This document shows, one piece after another, positions 35,572-43,677 of a stretch of DNA of 64,000 nucleotides. The stretch is from Niveispirillum cyanobacteriorum. GTDB lineage: Bacteria; Pseudomonadota; Alphaproteobacteria; Azospirillales; Azospirillaceae. The notes beneath the pieces are model-generated. The model saw only the letters and a program-made list of their open reading frames with translations, was not told the origin of the DNA and searched no databases. The position numbers and the translations under genes are program-made. Numbering within the stretch: position 1 is the stretch's first letter; every line of letters starts with the position of its first letter. The stretch covers positions 1,172,501-1,236,500 of the forward strand of contig NZ_CP025611.1 of assembly GCF_002868735.1 (NCBI RefSeq). Direction: 5' to 3'.

Positions 35572-35640
35572 GGTAAATTAGACTTTGTGTGAAGAAACCC
35601 GTCCCGGACGGGTTGCCCCGACACCATGGTGTAATTGCGC
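35572..35640. promoter_or_regulatory. Divergent promoter: two motif-A sites and a palindrome
   Basis: Toward the aldehyde dehydrogenase: CACAAAGTCTAATTTACCG (35572-35589, minus). Toward the cupredoxin: CACCATGGTGTAATTGCGC (35622-35640, plus). Between them AACCCGTCC-C-GGACGGGTT (35596-35614) is a perfect palindrome and may be a third protein-binding site. Confidence 0.6.
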
Positions 35641-35702
35641 AAAGGGATTGACCTTGGCTTCTTTGAGGTGAAATTCACCCGCAAAACCAAGGTGTTCCGA
35701 TA

Positions 35703-36149
35703 ATGATGACGCGCCCGTACATCCTGGCCGCCGCCCTGGCGGCACAGGTCCTGATCGCCGCCACGGCAGAGGCCGCGACGCATGAGGTGAAGATGCTGAA
35801 TCAGGGGCCGGGCGGGGCCACCATGGTGTTTGAACCCGCCATGCTGACCATCGCGCCGGGCGACACGGTACGCTTCATTCCCACCGACAAAAGCCATAAT
35901 GCCGAGGCCATCAAGGGCATGCTGCCCGAGGGCGTGGAACCCTTTACCGGCAAGATGAATGAGGAGATCACGGTCACCTTCGACCAGCCCGGCCTTTACG
36001 GCTTCAAATGCAAGCCGCATTACGCCATGGGCATGGTCGGCGTCATCGTCGTGGGCGATCCGGTGAATGTCGAACAGGCGAAGGCCGTGAACCATCCTGG
36101 CAAGGCGAAGGAACTGCTTCTGGGGCTGATGGCGAAGCTGCGGGGGTGA
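35703..36149 (+). CDS. Pseudoazurin-like periplasmic blue copper protein
   Basis: 148 residues, signal peptide to about residue 24 ([19 protein letters not shown]). The cupredoxin core is [33 protein letters not shown], and the copper ligands are His in TDKSHNAEA and Cys, His and Met in [19 protein letters not shown]. It carries electrons in the periplasm. Its place among PQQ enzymes and its motif-A site make it a candidate electron acceptor for a quinoprotein dehydrogenase; pseudoazurins are better known from denitrification and methylamine oxidation, so this is inference. Confidence 0.88.
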   Translation: MMTRPYILAAALAAQVLIAATAEAATHEVKMLNQGPGGATMVFEPAMLTIAPGDTVRFIPTDKSHNAEAIKGMLPEGVEPFTGKMNEEITVTFDQPGLYGFKCKPHYAMGMVGVIVVGDPVNVEQAKAVNHPGKAKELLLGLMAKLRG

Positions 36150-36171
36150 GGGGGCATTCTCCACCCTGCGC

Positions 36172-36317
36172 GTCGCTCCCTCACCCTCCCACCGCTTCGC
36201 GGCGGGCCCCTCCCTCTCCCGCAAGCGGGCGAGGGGCTAAAGGTTCTTCCCTCGCCCACGAAAGTGGGAGAGGGAGGGGCCCATCGCTGCCAGGCGATGG
36301 GAGGTTGAGGGAGCGAC
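36172..36317. repeat. Palindromic dispersed repeat, copy 1
   Basis: The first 20 bases GTCGCTCCCTCACCCTCCCA pair with the last 20 with one mismatch. Inside lie GCCCCTCCCTCTCCCGC and GTGGGAGAGGGAGGGGCC, so the element folds as a large hairpin of 146 bases. It ends exactly against the stop codon of the LuxR gene. Copy 2 is at 39341-39497. Confidence 0.7.
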
Positions 36318-37001
36318 CTACTGCGCCGCCGCCCGTGCCGAGACCTGGGGCGTGCCGGGGGCCGGGGCGAAGTTCACCTTGTTGGCCAGGATCACGGCCT
36401 GGGTGCGGCTGAATACCCGCATCTTCTGCAGGATGGCGGAGACATGGGCCTTTACGGTCGTCTCCGTCACATCCAGCTCATAGGCGATTTCCTTGTTCAA
36501 CCGGCCGGCGACGACCAGTTCCAGCACCTTGCGCTGCTGGGGCGTCAGCGTGTCGATGCGGCGGATGATCTCCTGATCCTCCCCCGACGGGGCCGGGGCC
36601 GGCGCATCCTCCAGATCGTCCGGCACATAGACATCGCCGCCCAGCACCTGATGCAGGGCCTTGGCGATCATGCCGCGCGGCAGCGATTTCGGCACGAACC
36701 CCGCCGCACCATGGCGCAGCGCCTCGTTCACGACCTGCCGGTCGCAGGCCGCCGACACCATGACCACCGGCAGTGCCGGATAACGCGCCCGCAGGGAGGC
36801 CAGGCCGGCGAACCCGTTATTGCCGGGCATGTTCAGGTCCAGCAGGACCAGATCAAAATCGCCCTCACGGTCGACGATGCGGATAACCTCGTCCAGGTCG
36901 GACGCCTCGAACAGCTCGCACCGGTCCAGTGCGACGGCAACAACGGTGCGCAACCCGTCGCGCACCAGCGGATGATCATCCGCGATCAGAACCTTGCCCA
37001 T
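36318..37001 (-). CDS. LuxR-family response regulator (ErbR/AgmR/PedR-like)
   Basis: 227 residues. Receiver domain with VLIADDHPLVRDG and Asp55 in LVLLDLNMPGN; LuxR-type helix-turn-helix (LTPQQRKVLELVVAGRLNKE, VTETTVKAHVSAILQKMRVF). Size and position beside a PQQ dehydrogenase match the regulators known as ErbR/AgmR in P. aeruginosa and PedR in P. putida. No kinase is adjacent. It is divergent from the calcium-type dehydrogenase across 417 bases. It is one candidate binder of motif A or B. Confidence 0.87.
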   Translation of the reverse strand: MGKVLIADDHPLVRDGLRTVVAVALDRCELFEASDLDEVIRIVDREGDFDLVLLDLNMPGNNGFAGLASLRARYPALPVVMVSAACDRQVVNEALRHGAAGFVPKSLPRGMIAKALHQVLGGDVYVPDDLEDAPAPAPSGEDQEIIRRIDTLTPQQRKVLELVVAGRLNKEIAYELDVTETTVKAHVSAILQKMRVFSRTQAVILANKVNFAPAPGTPQVSARAAAQ

Positions 37002-37418
37002 GCCCTTGTCCTCCCCGTCGCCCTGATGGCCGCGCCGATTTGATTATTTTCTGGGCGTAAACAGCCTACTCGCGTGGGGAAAGACGGACAATCGCGGGGC
37101 CGGCGGCAGGATACGGTTCTTTAGTATAAGGTGCCCCGCCCGCCCGCCGGAGGCCGGGCCGGTTGCGGCGCGGGTGGGCAGGATACGGGACAATCATCCC
37201 GGCCAATCCGGGAAATATATCACGAATATACGGGAAACAACTCACGAGAACATTACAATAAAATCCCGGTCATCCAGAATATAAATCATCCTTTTCCTAC
37301 AAAGTACAATTTGCGATCCCCGTCAATGATGACAGGGTTTCCCCGCAGAACCGCAAGGCCGACGGGTGTGGGTCGGGCGGTTTCTTCCGAATTTCAATAA
37401 TCGGGGAACAGGGAGAGA
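37002..37418. promoter_or_regulatory. Long divergent control region with motif-B array
   Basis: Three related units occur at 37186-37202 (CGGGACAATCATCCCGG), 37209-37225 (CGGGAAATATATCACGA) and 37231-37247 (CGGGAAACAACTCACGA), spaced 23 and 22 bases, so on one face of the helix. A degenerate motif-A site may lie at 37117-37135. The rest is AT-rich around 37245-37320. No ORF here is credible. GGGAGAG before 37419 is the dehydrogenase ribosome site. Confidence 0.6.
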
Positions 37419-39290
37419 ATGATGCTGATGAAAACGACGTCCCGGCGCTGGCGCGCGCTGCTGTCAGGGGCCAGTCTGGGCGTGATGGCGGCCTTTGCCG
37501 CGACGGGCGCCATGGCCGATGCGCCGCGTCCCGTCACCTGGGAAGACATCGCCAATGACGCGAAGACCAATGGCGACGTGCTGATGTATGGCATGGGCCT
37601 GGACGCCAAGCGGCACAGCACCCTGACCCAAGTGAATGACCGGAATGTCGGCAATCTGGTTCCGGCCTGGTCCTTCTCCTTCGGGGATGAGAAGCAGCGC
37701 GGGCAGGAAACACAGGCCATCGTGCATGACGGCGTCATCTATATCACCGCTTCCTACAGCCGCATGTTTGCGCTGGATGCCCGCACGGGCAAGCGGCTCT
37801 GGTCCTATACCCACCGTCTGCCCGACGATATCCGCCCCTGCTGCGACGTGATCAACCGGGGTGCGGCCATCTATGGCGACAAGGTGTTCTTCGGCACGCT
37901 GGATGCCAGCGTGGTGGCGCTGGACCGGCACACGGGCAAGCTGGTCTGGAAGAAGAAGTTCGGGGAGCATGAGGCCGGCTATACCATGACCGGCGCGCCC
38001 ACCATCGTGAAGGATCAGAAGACGGGCAAGGTCCTGCTGGTCCATGGCTCCTCGGGTGACGAATTCGGCGTGGTGGGCAAGCTGTATGCCCGCGACCCCG
38101 ACACGGGCGAGGAAATCTGGATGCGCCCGTTCGTGGAGGGCCATATGGGCCGCCTGAACGGCAAGGACAGCACCGTCACCGGCGATCCCAAGGCGCCCAG
38201 CTGGCCGCGCGACAAGGATGGCAAGCTGGTGGAAGCCTGGAACCATGGCGGCGGCGCGCCGTGGCAGAGCGCCACCTTCGACCCGGAAACCAACTCCATC
38301 GTCATCGGCGCCGGCAATCCCGCCCCCTGGAACGGCTGGGCCCGCTGGCCGGGCGACAGCCTGTTCACCTCGGGCCAGGCCTATGTCGACCCGACCACGG
38401 GGGAGTTGAAGGGCTTCTACCAGCACACGCCCAACGACACCTGGGACTTCTCCGGCAATAACGAGATCATCCTGTTCGACCTGAAGAAGGACGGGAAGAC
38501 CATCAAGGCCGCCGCCCATGCCGACCGCAACGGCTTTTTCTTCGTCACCGACCGGACGAAGTTAGCGGCCAAGGGCGGGGAGATCAACCGGCCCAAGGCC
38601 CTGATCGCCGCCTATCCGTTCGTGGACAATATCACCTGGGCCAAGGGCTTCGACCTGAAGACCGGCCGCCCGATTGAGGCGGAGGGCCAGCGCCCGCCCC
38701 TGCCCGAAAAGGGCGAGATGAAGGGACGGACGGTGGAGGTCTCTCCCCCCTTCCTGGGCGGCAAGAACTGGAACCCGATGTCCTACAGCGAGGAAACGGG
38801 CCTGTTCTATATACCCGCCAACCATTGGAAGGAGGATTACTGGACGGAAAATGTCGCCTATCAGAAGGGCAGCGCCTATCTGGGCATGGGGTTCCGCATC
38901 AAGAAGATGTACGAGGATCATGTCGGCATCCTGCGCGCCATGGACCCCGCCACCGGCAAGATCGTGTGGGAGCATAAGGAAAAGCTGCCGCTGTGGGCCG
39001 GCACCATGACGACGTCGGGCAATCTGGTCTTCACCGGCACCAGCGACGGCTATATCAAGGCGTTCGACGCGAAGAATGGCAAGGAACTCTGGGCGTTCCA
39101 GACCGGGTCGGGCGTCGTCTCCTCTCCCATCACCTGGGAAATGGACGGGGTGCAGTATATCGGCATCGCGTCCGGCTATGGCGGGGCGGTGCCGCTGTGG
39201 GGCGGCGACATGGGGCCGCTGACCAGCAACGTGCCGCAGGGCGGTTCCTTCTGGGTCTTCCGCCTGCACCAGGACCGGTCGGCGCCGTAA
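37419..39290 (+). CDS. PQQ-dependent alcohol dehydrogenase, calcium type
   Basis: 623 residues, periplasmic quinoprotein (signal peptide to about residue 34). Eight-bladed propeller with repeated DPATGKIVWEHK-type tryptophan-docking segments. The vicinal disulfide Cys141-Cys142 is in RPCCDVINRG. The catalytic Asp343 is in NDTWDFSGNNE, and the residue two places on is Ser345, which in this family points to calcium rather than lanthanide. It oxidises primary alcohols to aldehydes and passes electrons to a soluble carrier. It is most like ExaA/PedE. The upstream gap has the motif-B array and the adjacent, divergent LuxR regulator. Confidence 0.92.
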   Translation: MMLMKTTSRRWRALLSGASLGVMAAFAATGAMADAPRPVTWEDIANDAKTNGDVLMYGMGLDAKRHSTLTQVNDRNVGNLVPAWSFSFGDEKQRGQETQAIVHDGVIYITASYSRMFALDARTGKRLWSYTHRLPDDIRPCCDVINRGAAIYGDKVFFGTLDASVVALDRHTGKLVWKKKFGEHEAGYTMTGAPTIVKDQKTGKVLLVHGSSGDEFGVVGKLYARDPDTGEEIWMRPFVEGHMGRLNGKDSTVTGDPKAPSWPRDKDGKLVEAWNHGGGAPWQSATFDPETNSIVIGAGNPAPWNGWARWPGDSLFTSGQAYVDPTTGELKGFYQHTPNDTWDFSGNNEIILFDLKKDGKTIKAAAHADRNGFFFVTDRTKLAAKGGEINRPKALIAAYPFVDNITWAKGFDLKTGRPIEAEGQRPPLPEKGEMKGRTVEVSPPFLGGKNWNPMSYSEETGLFYIPANHWKEDYWTENVAYQKGSAYLGMGFRIKKMYEDHVGILRAMDPATGKIVWEHKEKLPLWAGTMTTSGNLVFTGTSDGYIKAFDAKNGKELWAFQTGSGVVSSPITWEMDGVQYIGIASGYGGAVPLWGGDMGPLTSNVPQGGSFWVFRLHQDRSAP

Positions 39291-39340
39291 GCGGCCCGTC
39301 ATTTCCTGGCCGTTTCCGTTATTCCCTCACTTTCTCTGTT

Positions 39341-39497
39341 GTTCCCTCACCCTCCCAAGCCCTCACGGGCTTGGGCCCCTCCCTCTCCCGCTTGGCGGTA
39401 GAGGGGCGAAATAAGGCTCAACACCAAGTTCCGCCCCTCGCCCACGACAGTGGGAGAGGGAGGGGCCCATTGGCGCCAGCCAATGGGAGGGTGAGGG
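39341..39497. repeat. Palindromic dispersed repeat, copy 2
   Basis: TTCCCTCACCCTCCCA opens and TGGGAGGGTGAGGG closes the element, with internal GCCCCTCCCTCTCCCGC and GTGGGAGAGGGAGGGGCCCA, as in copy 1 at 36172-36317. The flanking GTTGTTCCCTCA and TGAGGGAGCAAC (to about 39523) extend the symmetry. It lies in the 262-base gap between the dehydrogenase and the pentapeptide gene; I see no other feature there. Confidence 0.65.
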
Positions 39498-39552
39498 CAA
39501 GCATGGGGAACCTGAGGGAGCAACGGGAACCGCCACCTCCCCGGAGCCCCCC

Positions 39553-40128
39553 ATGCGCCTCCTGTCCTCCTTTCTTCTGGCCCTCCTGCTCCTCCCCCCC
39601 GCGATGGCGCAGGACCAGCCCGCCGATGCCCCCCGAAAGGTGGGCGATTGCCTGCTGGTGAAGGGCGCCAGATGTCCCGGCGCCGACCTGCGTCACGCGG
39701 ATCTGCGCGGGCTGGACCTGTCGGGCGCCGACCTGACGGGGGCGAAGCTGGCCCGCGCCGACCTGCGCAATACCGACCTGCGTGGTGCCATCCTGGACAA
39801 GGTGGACATGGAGGCGGCGGACCTGCGCAAGGCCTTCCTGCAGGGGGCCAAGCTGCGGGGGGCCAGCCTGCGGGGCAGCAATATGGAATTCGCCCGTGCG
39901 GCCAAGGCGGATTTCAGCGGGGCCGACCTGACCGCCGCCAATATGGAGGCCGCCTGGTTCTCCGGCGCGCAGTTCTATCAGGCAAAGCTGGTCAATGCCG
40001 GGATGCAGGAGGCGAAATTCTACGACGCCAACATGATCGGCGCCGACATGACGGGGGCGCGATACCCCTATGCCATCTTTCAGAACACCTTCATGCAGGA
40101 TTGCACGGCCTGCCCGGTGGACTGGTGA
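39553..40128 (+). CDS. Exported pentapeptide-repeat protein
   Basis: 191 residues; signal peptide (LLSSFLLALLLLPPAMAQ). From residue about 42 to 165 the sequence repeats A(D/N)Lxx units such as ADLRHADLRGLDLSGADLTG and AKLRGASLRGSNMEFARAAK, which form a right-handed quadrilateral helix. It ends with paired cysteines (QDCTACPVDW). A pentapeptide protein lies beside the PQQ dehydrogenase gene in the P. putida ped cluster too; its role is unknown there as well. Confidence 0.85.
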   Translation: MRLLSSFLLALLLLPPAMAQDQPADAPRKVGDCLLVKGARCPGADLRHADLRGLDLSGADLTGAKLARADLRNTDLRGAILDKVDMEAADLRKAFLQGAKLRGASLRGSNMEFARAAKADFSGADLTAANMEAAWFSGAQFYQAKLVNAGMQEAKFYDANMIGADMTGARYPYAIFQNTFMQDCTACPVDW

Positions 40129-40136
40129 CAGGGAAA

Positions 40137-40189
40137 GGGCCGCTCCCTCCCCGGAAGCGGCCCCCTACCCGCAGAACCGCCAGGTTCTG
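40137..40189. terminator. Hairpins between two convergent genes
   Basis: GGGCCGCT (40137-40144) pairs with AGCGGCCC (40156-40163), followed by AGAACC-GCCA-GGTTCT (40174-40189). They separate the convergent pentapeptide and lanthanide-type dehydrogenase genes and probably end both transcripts. No long T-run follows. Confidence 0.5.
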
Positions 40190-40206
40190 ATCACCGCAAA
40201 ACAGTA

Positions 40207-41952
40207 TTACGCCTTCGGCAGCTTGAAGACCCAAAGCGAACCACCCTGATTGATATGCTGGATCGACTTCGCCACTTCACCACCCCACAGCGGCACGGCA
40301 CCGCCCCAGCCGGACAGGACGGCCACATATTGTTCGCCATCCTGTTCCCAGGTGACGGGGCTGCCCACCACACCGGAACCGGTATTGAACTTCCATACTT
40401 CCTTGCCCGTCTGCGCGTCGAAGGCCTTCAGGTAACCTTCGGGCGTGCCGGTAAAGACCAGATTGCCGGCGGTGGTCAGAACACCGCCCCACAGCGGGGC
40501 CTTGTTCTTGTATTCCCACTTCGTCTCGCCCGTGGCCGGGTCGATGGCGCGCAGCACGCCGATATGGTCCTCATACAGCGGCTTGATGTTGAAGCCGGCG
40601 CCCAGATAGGCGGCACCCTTCTTGTAATTGATACCTTCGTTCCAGATATCCATGCCCCATTCATTGGCGGGGACATAGAACAAGCCCGTATCCTGGCTGT
40701 AGGCCATGGGCATCCAGTTCTTGCCACCCAGGAAGGACGGGGCGGCGAAGACCGACTTGCCCTTAGTCTCACCCTGCGCCGCCTCCACCGGGTTGCCGGG
40801 ACGGTTCGCCGGGTCATAGATCGGGCGGCCCTTCTTGTCGAAACCCTTGGCCCAGGTGATCTTCGACACGAACGGCGTGGCGGAGATGAACTTGCCGTTG
40901 GTGCGGTCCAGCACGAAGAAGAAGCCGTTGCGGTCGGCCTTGGCCCCGGCCTTGATGGTTTTGCCATCCTTCTTCAGGTCGAAGGGGATGAACTCATTCA
41001 CCCCGTCAAAGTCCCAGCCATCATGCGGTGTGGTCTGGAAATGCCACTTGATCTCGCCTGTATTCGGGTCGATGGCCAGGGTGGACGAAGTGTAGAGATT
41101 GTCACCCGGCCGCAGATGGCTGTTCCACGGGGCCGGGTTGCCGGTGCCCATATAAATCAGCTTGGTTTCCGGATCATAGGTGCCGCCCAGCCAGGTGGCG
41201 CCGCCGCCCTGCTTCCACATGTCACCCTGCCAGGAAGCGTTCAGCTTGCCCGTCATGGTGCTGTCCTTGCCATTCAACTGCCCGACATGGCCCTCGATGG
41301 TGGGGCGCGACCAGATCAGTTCACCCGTCTTGGCGTCGCGCGCCTCCACCTTGCCAATGATGCCGAATTCGCCGCCGGAATTGCCGGTGATGATCTTACC
41401 ATCCACGATCATCGGGGCGGCGGTATAGGAATATCCCGCCTCGTAATCGGCCATCTTCTTGGACCAGACGACCTTGCCCGTATCCTTGTTCAGGGCCACC
41501 AGCTTGGCGTCGAGCGTGCCGAAATAGACCATGTCGCCATAGATGGCGGCACCCCGGTTCACCACATCGCAGCAGGGCATGATGCCTTCGGGCAGGCGGG
41601 CATCATACTGCCACTTCTCCTCGCCCGTGCGGGCATCCACTGCCCAAAGGCGGCTGTAGGAGCCTGTGACATAGATGGTGCCGTCATGGACGATGGGCTG
41701 TGCCTCCTGCCCGCGCTGCTTCTCCCCACCAAAGGAGAAGGAGAAGGCGGGCACCAGCTTGGACACGTTCTCGGTATTCAGCACCTTCAGCGGGCTGTAG
41801 CGCTGCGCCTGGGGGCCCATGCCATAGGTCAGCACGTCGCCGGTGGTGGCGGCATCGTTCATCAAGTCGACGTCGGTAGGTCCGGCGGCGAAGGTCGGCG
41901 TGGCGGCGGCCAGGCCCAGCATGGCGCAGGTTGCCAGCAGAATGCGCTTCAT
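40207..41952 (-). CDS. PQQ-dependent alcohol dehydrogenase, lanthanide type
   Basis: 581 residues, periplasmic (signal peptide [22 protein letters not shown]). Same fold as the other dehydrogenase: disulfide Cys127-Cys128 ([10 protein letters not shown]), repeated propeller segments ([13 protein letters not shown]). The decisive motif is [12 protein letters not shown]: catalytic Asp314 with Asp316 two residues on. This extra Asp coordinates the trivalent ion in XoxF and PedH. It should therefore need a lanthanide with PQQ. Start at 41952 follows AGGGAGA; the longer frame to 42033 lacks a leader. Motif A lies about 195 bases upstream, after the solute-binding gene. Confidence 0.92.
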   Translation of the reverse strand: MKRILLATCAMLGLAAATPTFAAGPTDVDLMNDAATTGDVLTYGMGPQAQRYSPLKVLNTENVSKLVPAFSFSFGGEKQRGQEAQPIVHDGTIYVTGSYSRLWAVDARTGEEKWQYDARLPEGIMPCCDVVNRGAAIYGDMVYFGTLDAKLVALNKDTGKVVWSKKMADYEAGYSYTAAPMIVDGKIITGNSGGEFGIIGKVEARDAKTGELIWSRPTIEGHVGQLNGKDSTMTGKLNASWQGDMWKQGGGATWLGGTYDPETKLIYMGTGNPAPWNSHLRPGDNLYTSSTLAIDPNTGEIKWHFQTTPHDGWDFDGVNEFIPFDLKKDGKTIKAGAKADRNGFFFVLDRTNGKFISATPFVSKITWAKGFDKKGRPIYDPANRPGNPVEAAQGETKGKSVFAAPSFLGGKNWMPMAYSQDTGLFYVPANEWGMDIWNEGINYKKGAAYLGAGFNIKPLYEDHIGVLRAIDPATGETKWEYKNKAPLWGGVLTTAGNLVFTGTPEGYLKAFDAQTGKEVWKFNTGSGVVGSPVTWEQDGEQYVAVLSGWGGAVPLWGGEVAKSIQHINQGGSLWVFKLPKA

Positions 41953-42140
41953 GGCGTCTTGTCTCCCTGTAAGGGGCCGGGGCGATGGCATGATGCCCGG
42001 CCCGGCTTCCGGCGAAATCCGCCCGCAAGCCACCGGTCGCCGCAGCCGGGGAAGCGGCCACGACGGTGACGGATTTTCAAAGGCCTGGGATACGGAATGG
42101 TTTCAACAACGAGGCCAAAGGTAACCCCGCCCGGCAAAGG

Positions 42141-42158
42141 GCAAAATTGAACCTTGGT
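42141..42158 (-). promoter_or_regulatory. Motif-A site upstream of the lanthanide-type dehydrogenase
   Basis: Read toward the gene: ACCAAGGTTCAATTTTGCCC; core at 42146-42157. It touches the stop codon of the preceding solute-binding gene and leaves a leader region of about 190 bases to the dehydrogenase start, in which I see no ORF. Confidence 0.55.
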
Positions 42159-42159
42159 A

Positions 42160-43020
42160 TCAGCGGTCCCCCTGGCCACCCGGCGGCACATGCGTAATAC
42201 TATAGGAGGCAAAGATGCCGGCGATGGCGCCATCCGCCATCAGCCCGGCGATGACATCGTCCAGCCGGTAACCAAGGTCGCGGCTGTCGGTCTTCACCGC
42301 GATGCCGATATCCCAGCCCTGCTTCGCCAGACCCGGAAATGGCCCGCGCCGAACGACCAGTTTGCGGCCCGATGCCTTCTGACCCAGCTCTACCTGGGCC
42401 AGCGTTGCCATCGCCGCCCCCGCCTGTCCCGTGATCAGGTCGGCCATGGCCGCCGCCGCTGACAGATGATGAACCACATCCCCGCGCAGTCGCCCGCCGA
42501 ACGCCCCGGTCAGGTAGAAATCGGGCACGCTGTCCGTCTCCACGGCAATCGCGCTGCCTGCCATATCGGTCAATGCCCCCTGGCAATCGGTACGCGCCGG
42601 GTCACAGGCCAGCGCAAAGCTTTCCCGGTGATACGGCCCCGTCAGCACCGCCATATCATTGCGCAACCCGAATTCCCGGTCATAGGGGACGTGCATCATC
42701 ACATCGGCCACCGGCTCACCCAGGATGGAGCCTTTCCAGACGGCATTGCGCAGGTCGTCATCCATATTCTCGTCGGCGGTCAGCTCCATGAATTCCGGCT
42801 TCACACCCAGCTTTTCCGCCATCGCTCGGCCCAGATCGACATCAATGCCGACCAGCTTTCCTTGCTGCCGCCAGGACCAGGGTGGGTTGTCGCGATAGAC
42901 GGCGATGCGCAGCGTGCCCTTCTGCATCACCCTGTCCAGCGGTGCCGCGACAGCAAAACGCGAAAACCCCGCCGTAAGCGGCAGGGTCGCGACCATGGCC
43001 AGCAATTGGCGACGGTTCAT
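42160..43020 (-). CDS. Periplasmic solute-binding protein of the PQQ cluster (XoxJ/MoxJ-like type)
   Basis: About 286 residues. Twin-arginine-like or Sec leader (MNRRQLLAMVATLPLTAGFSRFAVA). Family-3 binding-protein pattern: GTLRIAVYRDNPPWSWRQQGKLVG, VDLGRAMAEKLGVKPEFMEL, VPYDREFGLRNDMAVLTGPY, and GIAVKTDSRDLGYRLDDVIAGL. Genes of this type accompany methanol and ethanol quinoprotein genes (MoxJ, XoxJ), where they are thought to help activate the enzyme. It lies in operon behind the cytochrome c gene and before the lanthanide-type dehydrogenase. Confidence 0.82.
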   Translation of the reverse strand: MNRRQLLAMVATLPLTAGFSRFAVAAPLDRVMQKGTLRIAVYRDNPPWSWRQQGKLVGIDVDLGRAMAEKLGVKPEFMELTADENMDDDLRNAVWKGSILGEPVADVMMHVPYDREFGLRNDMAVLTGPYHRESFALACDPARTDCQGALTDMAGSAIAVETDSVPDFYLTGAFGGRLRGDVVHHLSAAAAMADLITGQAGAAMATLAQVELGQKASGRKLVVRRGPFPGLAKQGWDIGIAVKTDSRDLGYRLDDVIAGLMADGAIAGIFASYSITHVPPGGQGDR

Positions 43021-43031
43021 GATGGATGTCC

Positions 43032-43460
43032 TCACTGCGGCACGGTTTCCAGCCAGGCGCGGATGGCCCATCCGGCCTCCTGGCCCAACACCTCGCCAAA
43101 GGCCGGCATATAGACCTTGCCGTCGCGCGCGGCCCCCTTGCGGAACCGTTCGGAGAACCATTCATCGCCGGGATCGCCTTCCTCCAGGAACCGCAGATCA
43201 GGCGCGATGCCCCCCGAAATCGCACCTAGCCCGTGGCAGCGCGCGCAGTTCTGGTTATAGGCCGAGGACCCAATCTCGATAGCGCGCTTGTTCCCGCGAT
43301 AGGGATTGCTGGCCCGCCAGTCTGGCCCCAGCTTCTCCAGTCCCTCGATATTCACCGGCTGTGGCGTCACATCGCCATGCGCCAGTGCCGGCAGGGCAAC
43401 AGGGGCGGTAAACAGGGCGGCGGCAATCAGGCCGGCGGCGAGGCGGACGGACGACGGCAT
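43032..43460 (-). CDS. Periplasmic cytochrome c (c-550/PedF-like)
   Basis: 142 residues with a signal peptide (RLAAGLIAAALFTAPVALPALA). One heme site NCARCHG and a distal Met in VYMPAFGEVLG define a class I cytochrome c. It is the likely electron acceptor of the quinoprotein dehydrogenases, by analogy with cytochrome c550 of the exa/ped systems. The ATG at 43460 has GAGG nine bases upstream. The solute-binding gene starts 11 bases after its stop. Confidence 0.9.
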   Translation of the reverse strand: MPSSVRLAAGLIAAALFTAPVALPALAHGDVTPQPVNIEGLEKLGPDWRASNPYRGNKRAIEIGSSAYNQNCARCHGLGAISGGIAPDLRFLEEGDPGDEWFSERFRKGAARDGKVYMPAFGEVLGQEAGWAIRAWLETVPQ

Positions 43461-43538
43461 GGGCAACATCCTCAGGAAAGCGTTGGAAACAGGACGTTTC
43501 GAATGGTCGCCAGCGTAACGATTTCCCCGTCCTGCCCT

Positions 43539-43605
43539 AATTGGACTTTGGTGCCACGCCCAAATCCACGGCCCGGCAACACCCTTGTCCCATGGTCTAA
43601 TGGCC
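43539..43605. promoter_or_regulatory. Divergent promoter with two motif-A sites
   Basis: Toward cytochrome c: CACCAAAGTCCAATTAGGGC with core AATTGGACTTTGG at 43539-43551. Toward the beta-propeller gene: CCATGGTCTAATGGCC at 43590-43605. Each is about 75-90 bases before its start codon. This is the clearest divergent example of the motif. Confidence 0.65.
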
Positions 43606-43677
43606 GCACTGTCAGGGGGCGGGATAGGGTTACCGGTCAAGGGCCGCCAAGGTCCGCCGCCACCGGGAGGATGAAGA

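Noticed and set aside
40255-42069. 604-codon plus-strand open frame
   Set aside because: Antisense to the lanthanide-type dehydrogenase. No recognisable domain.
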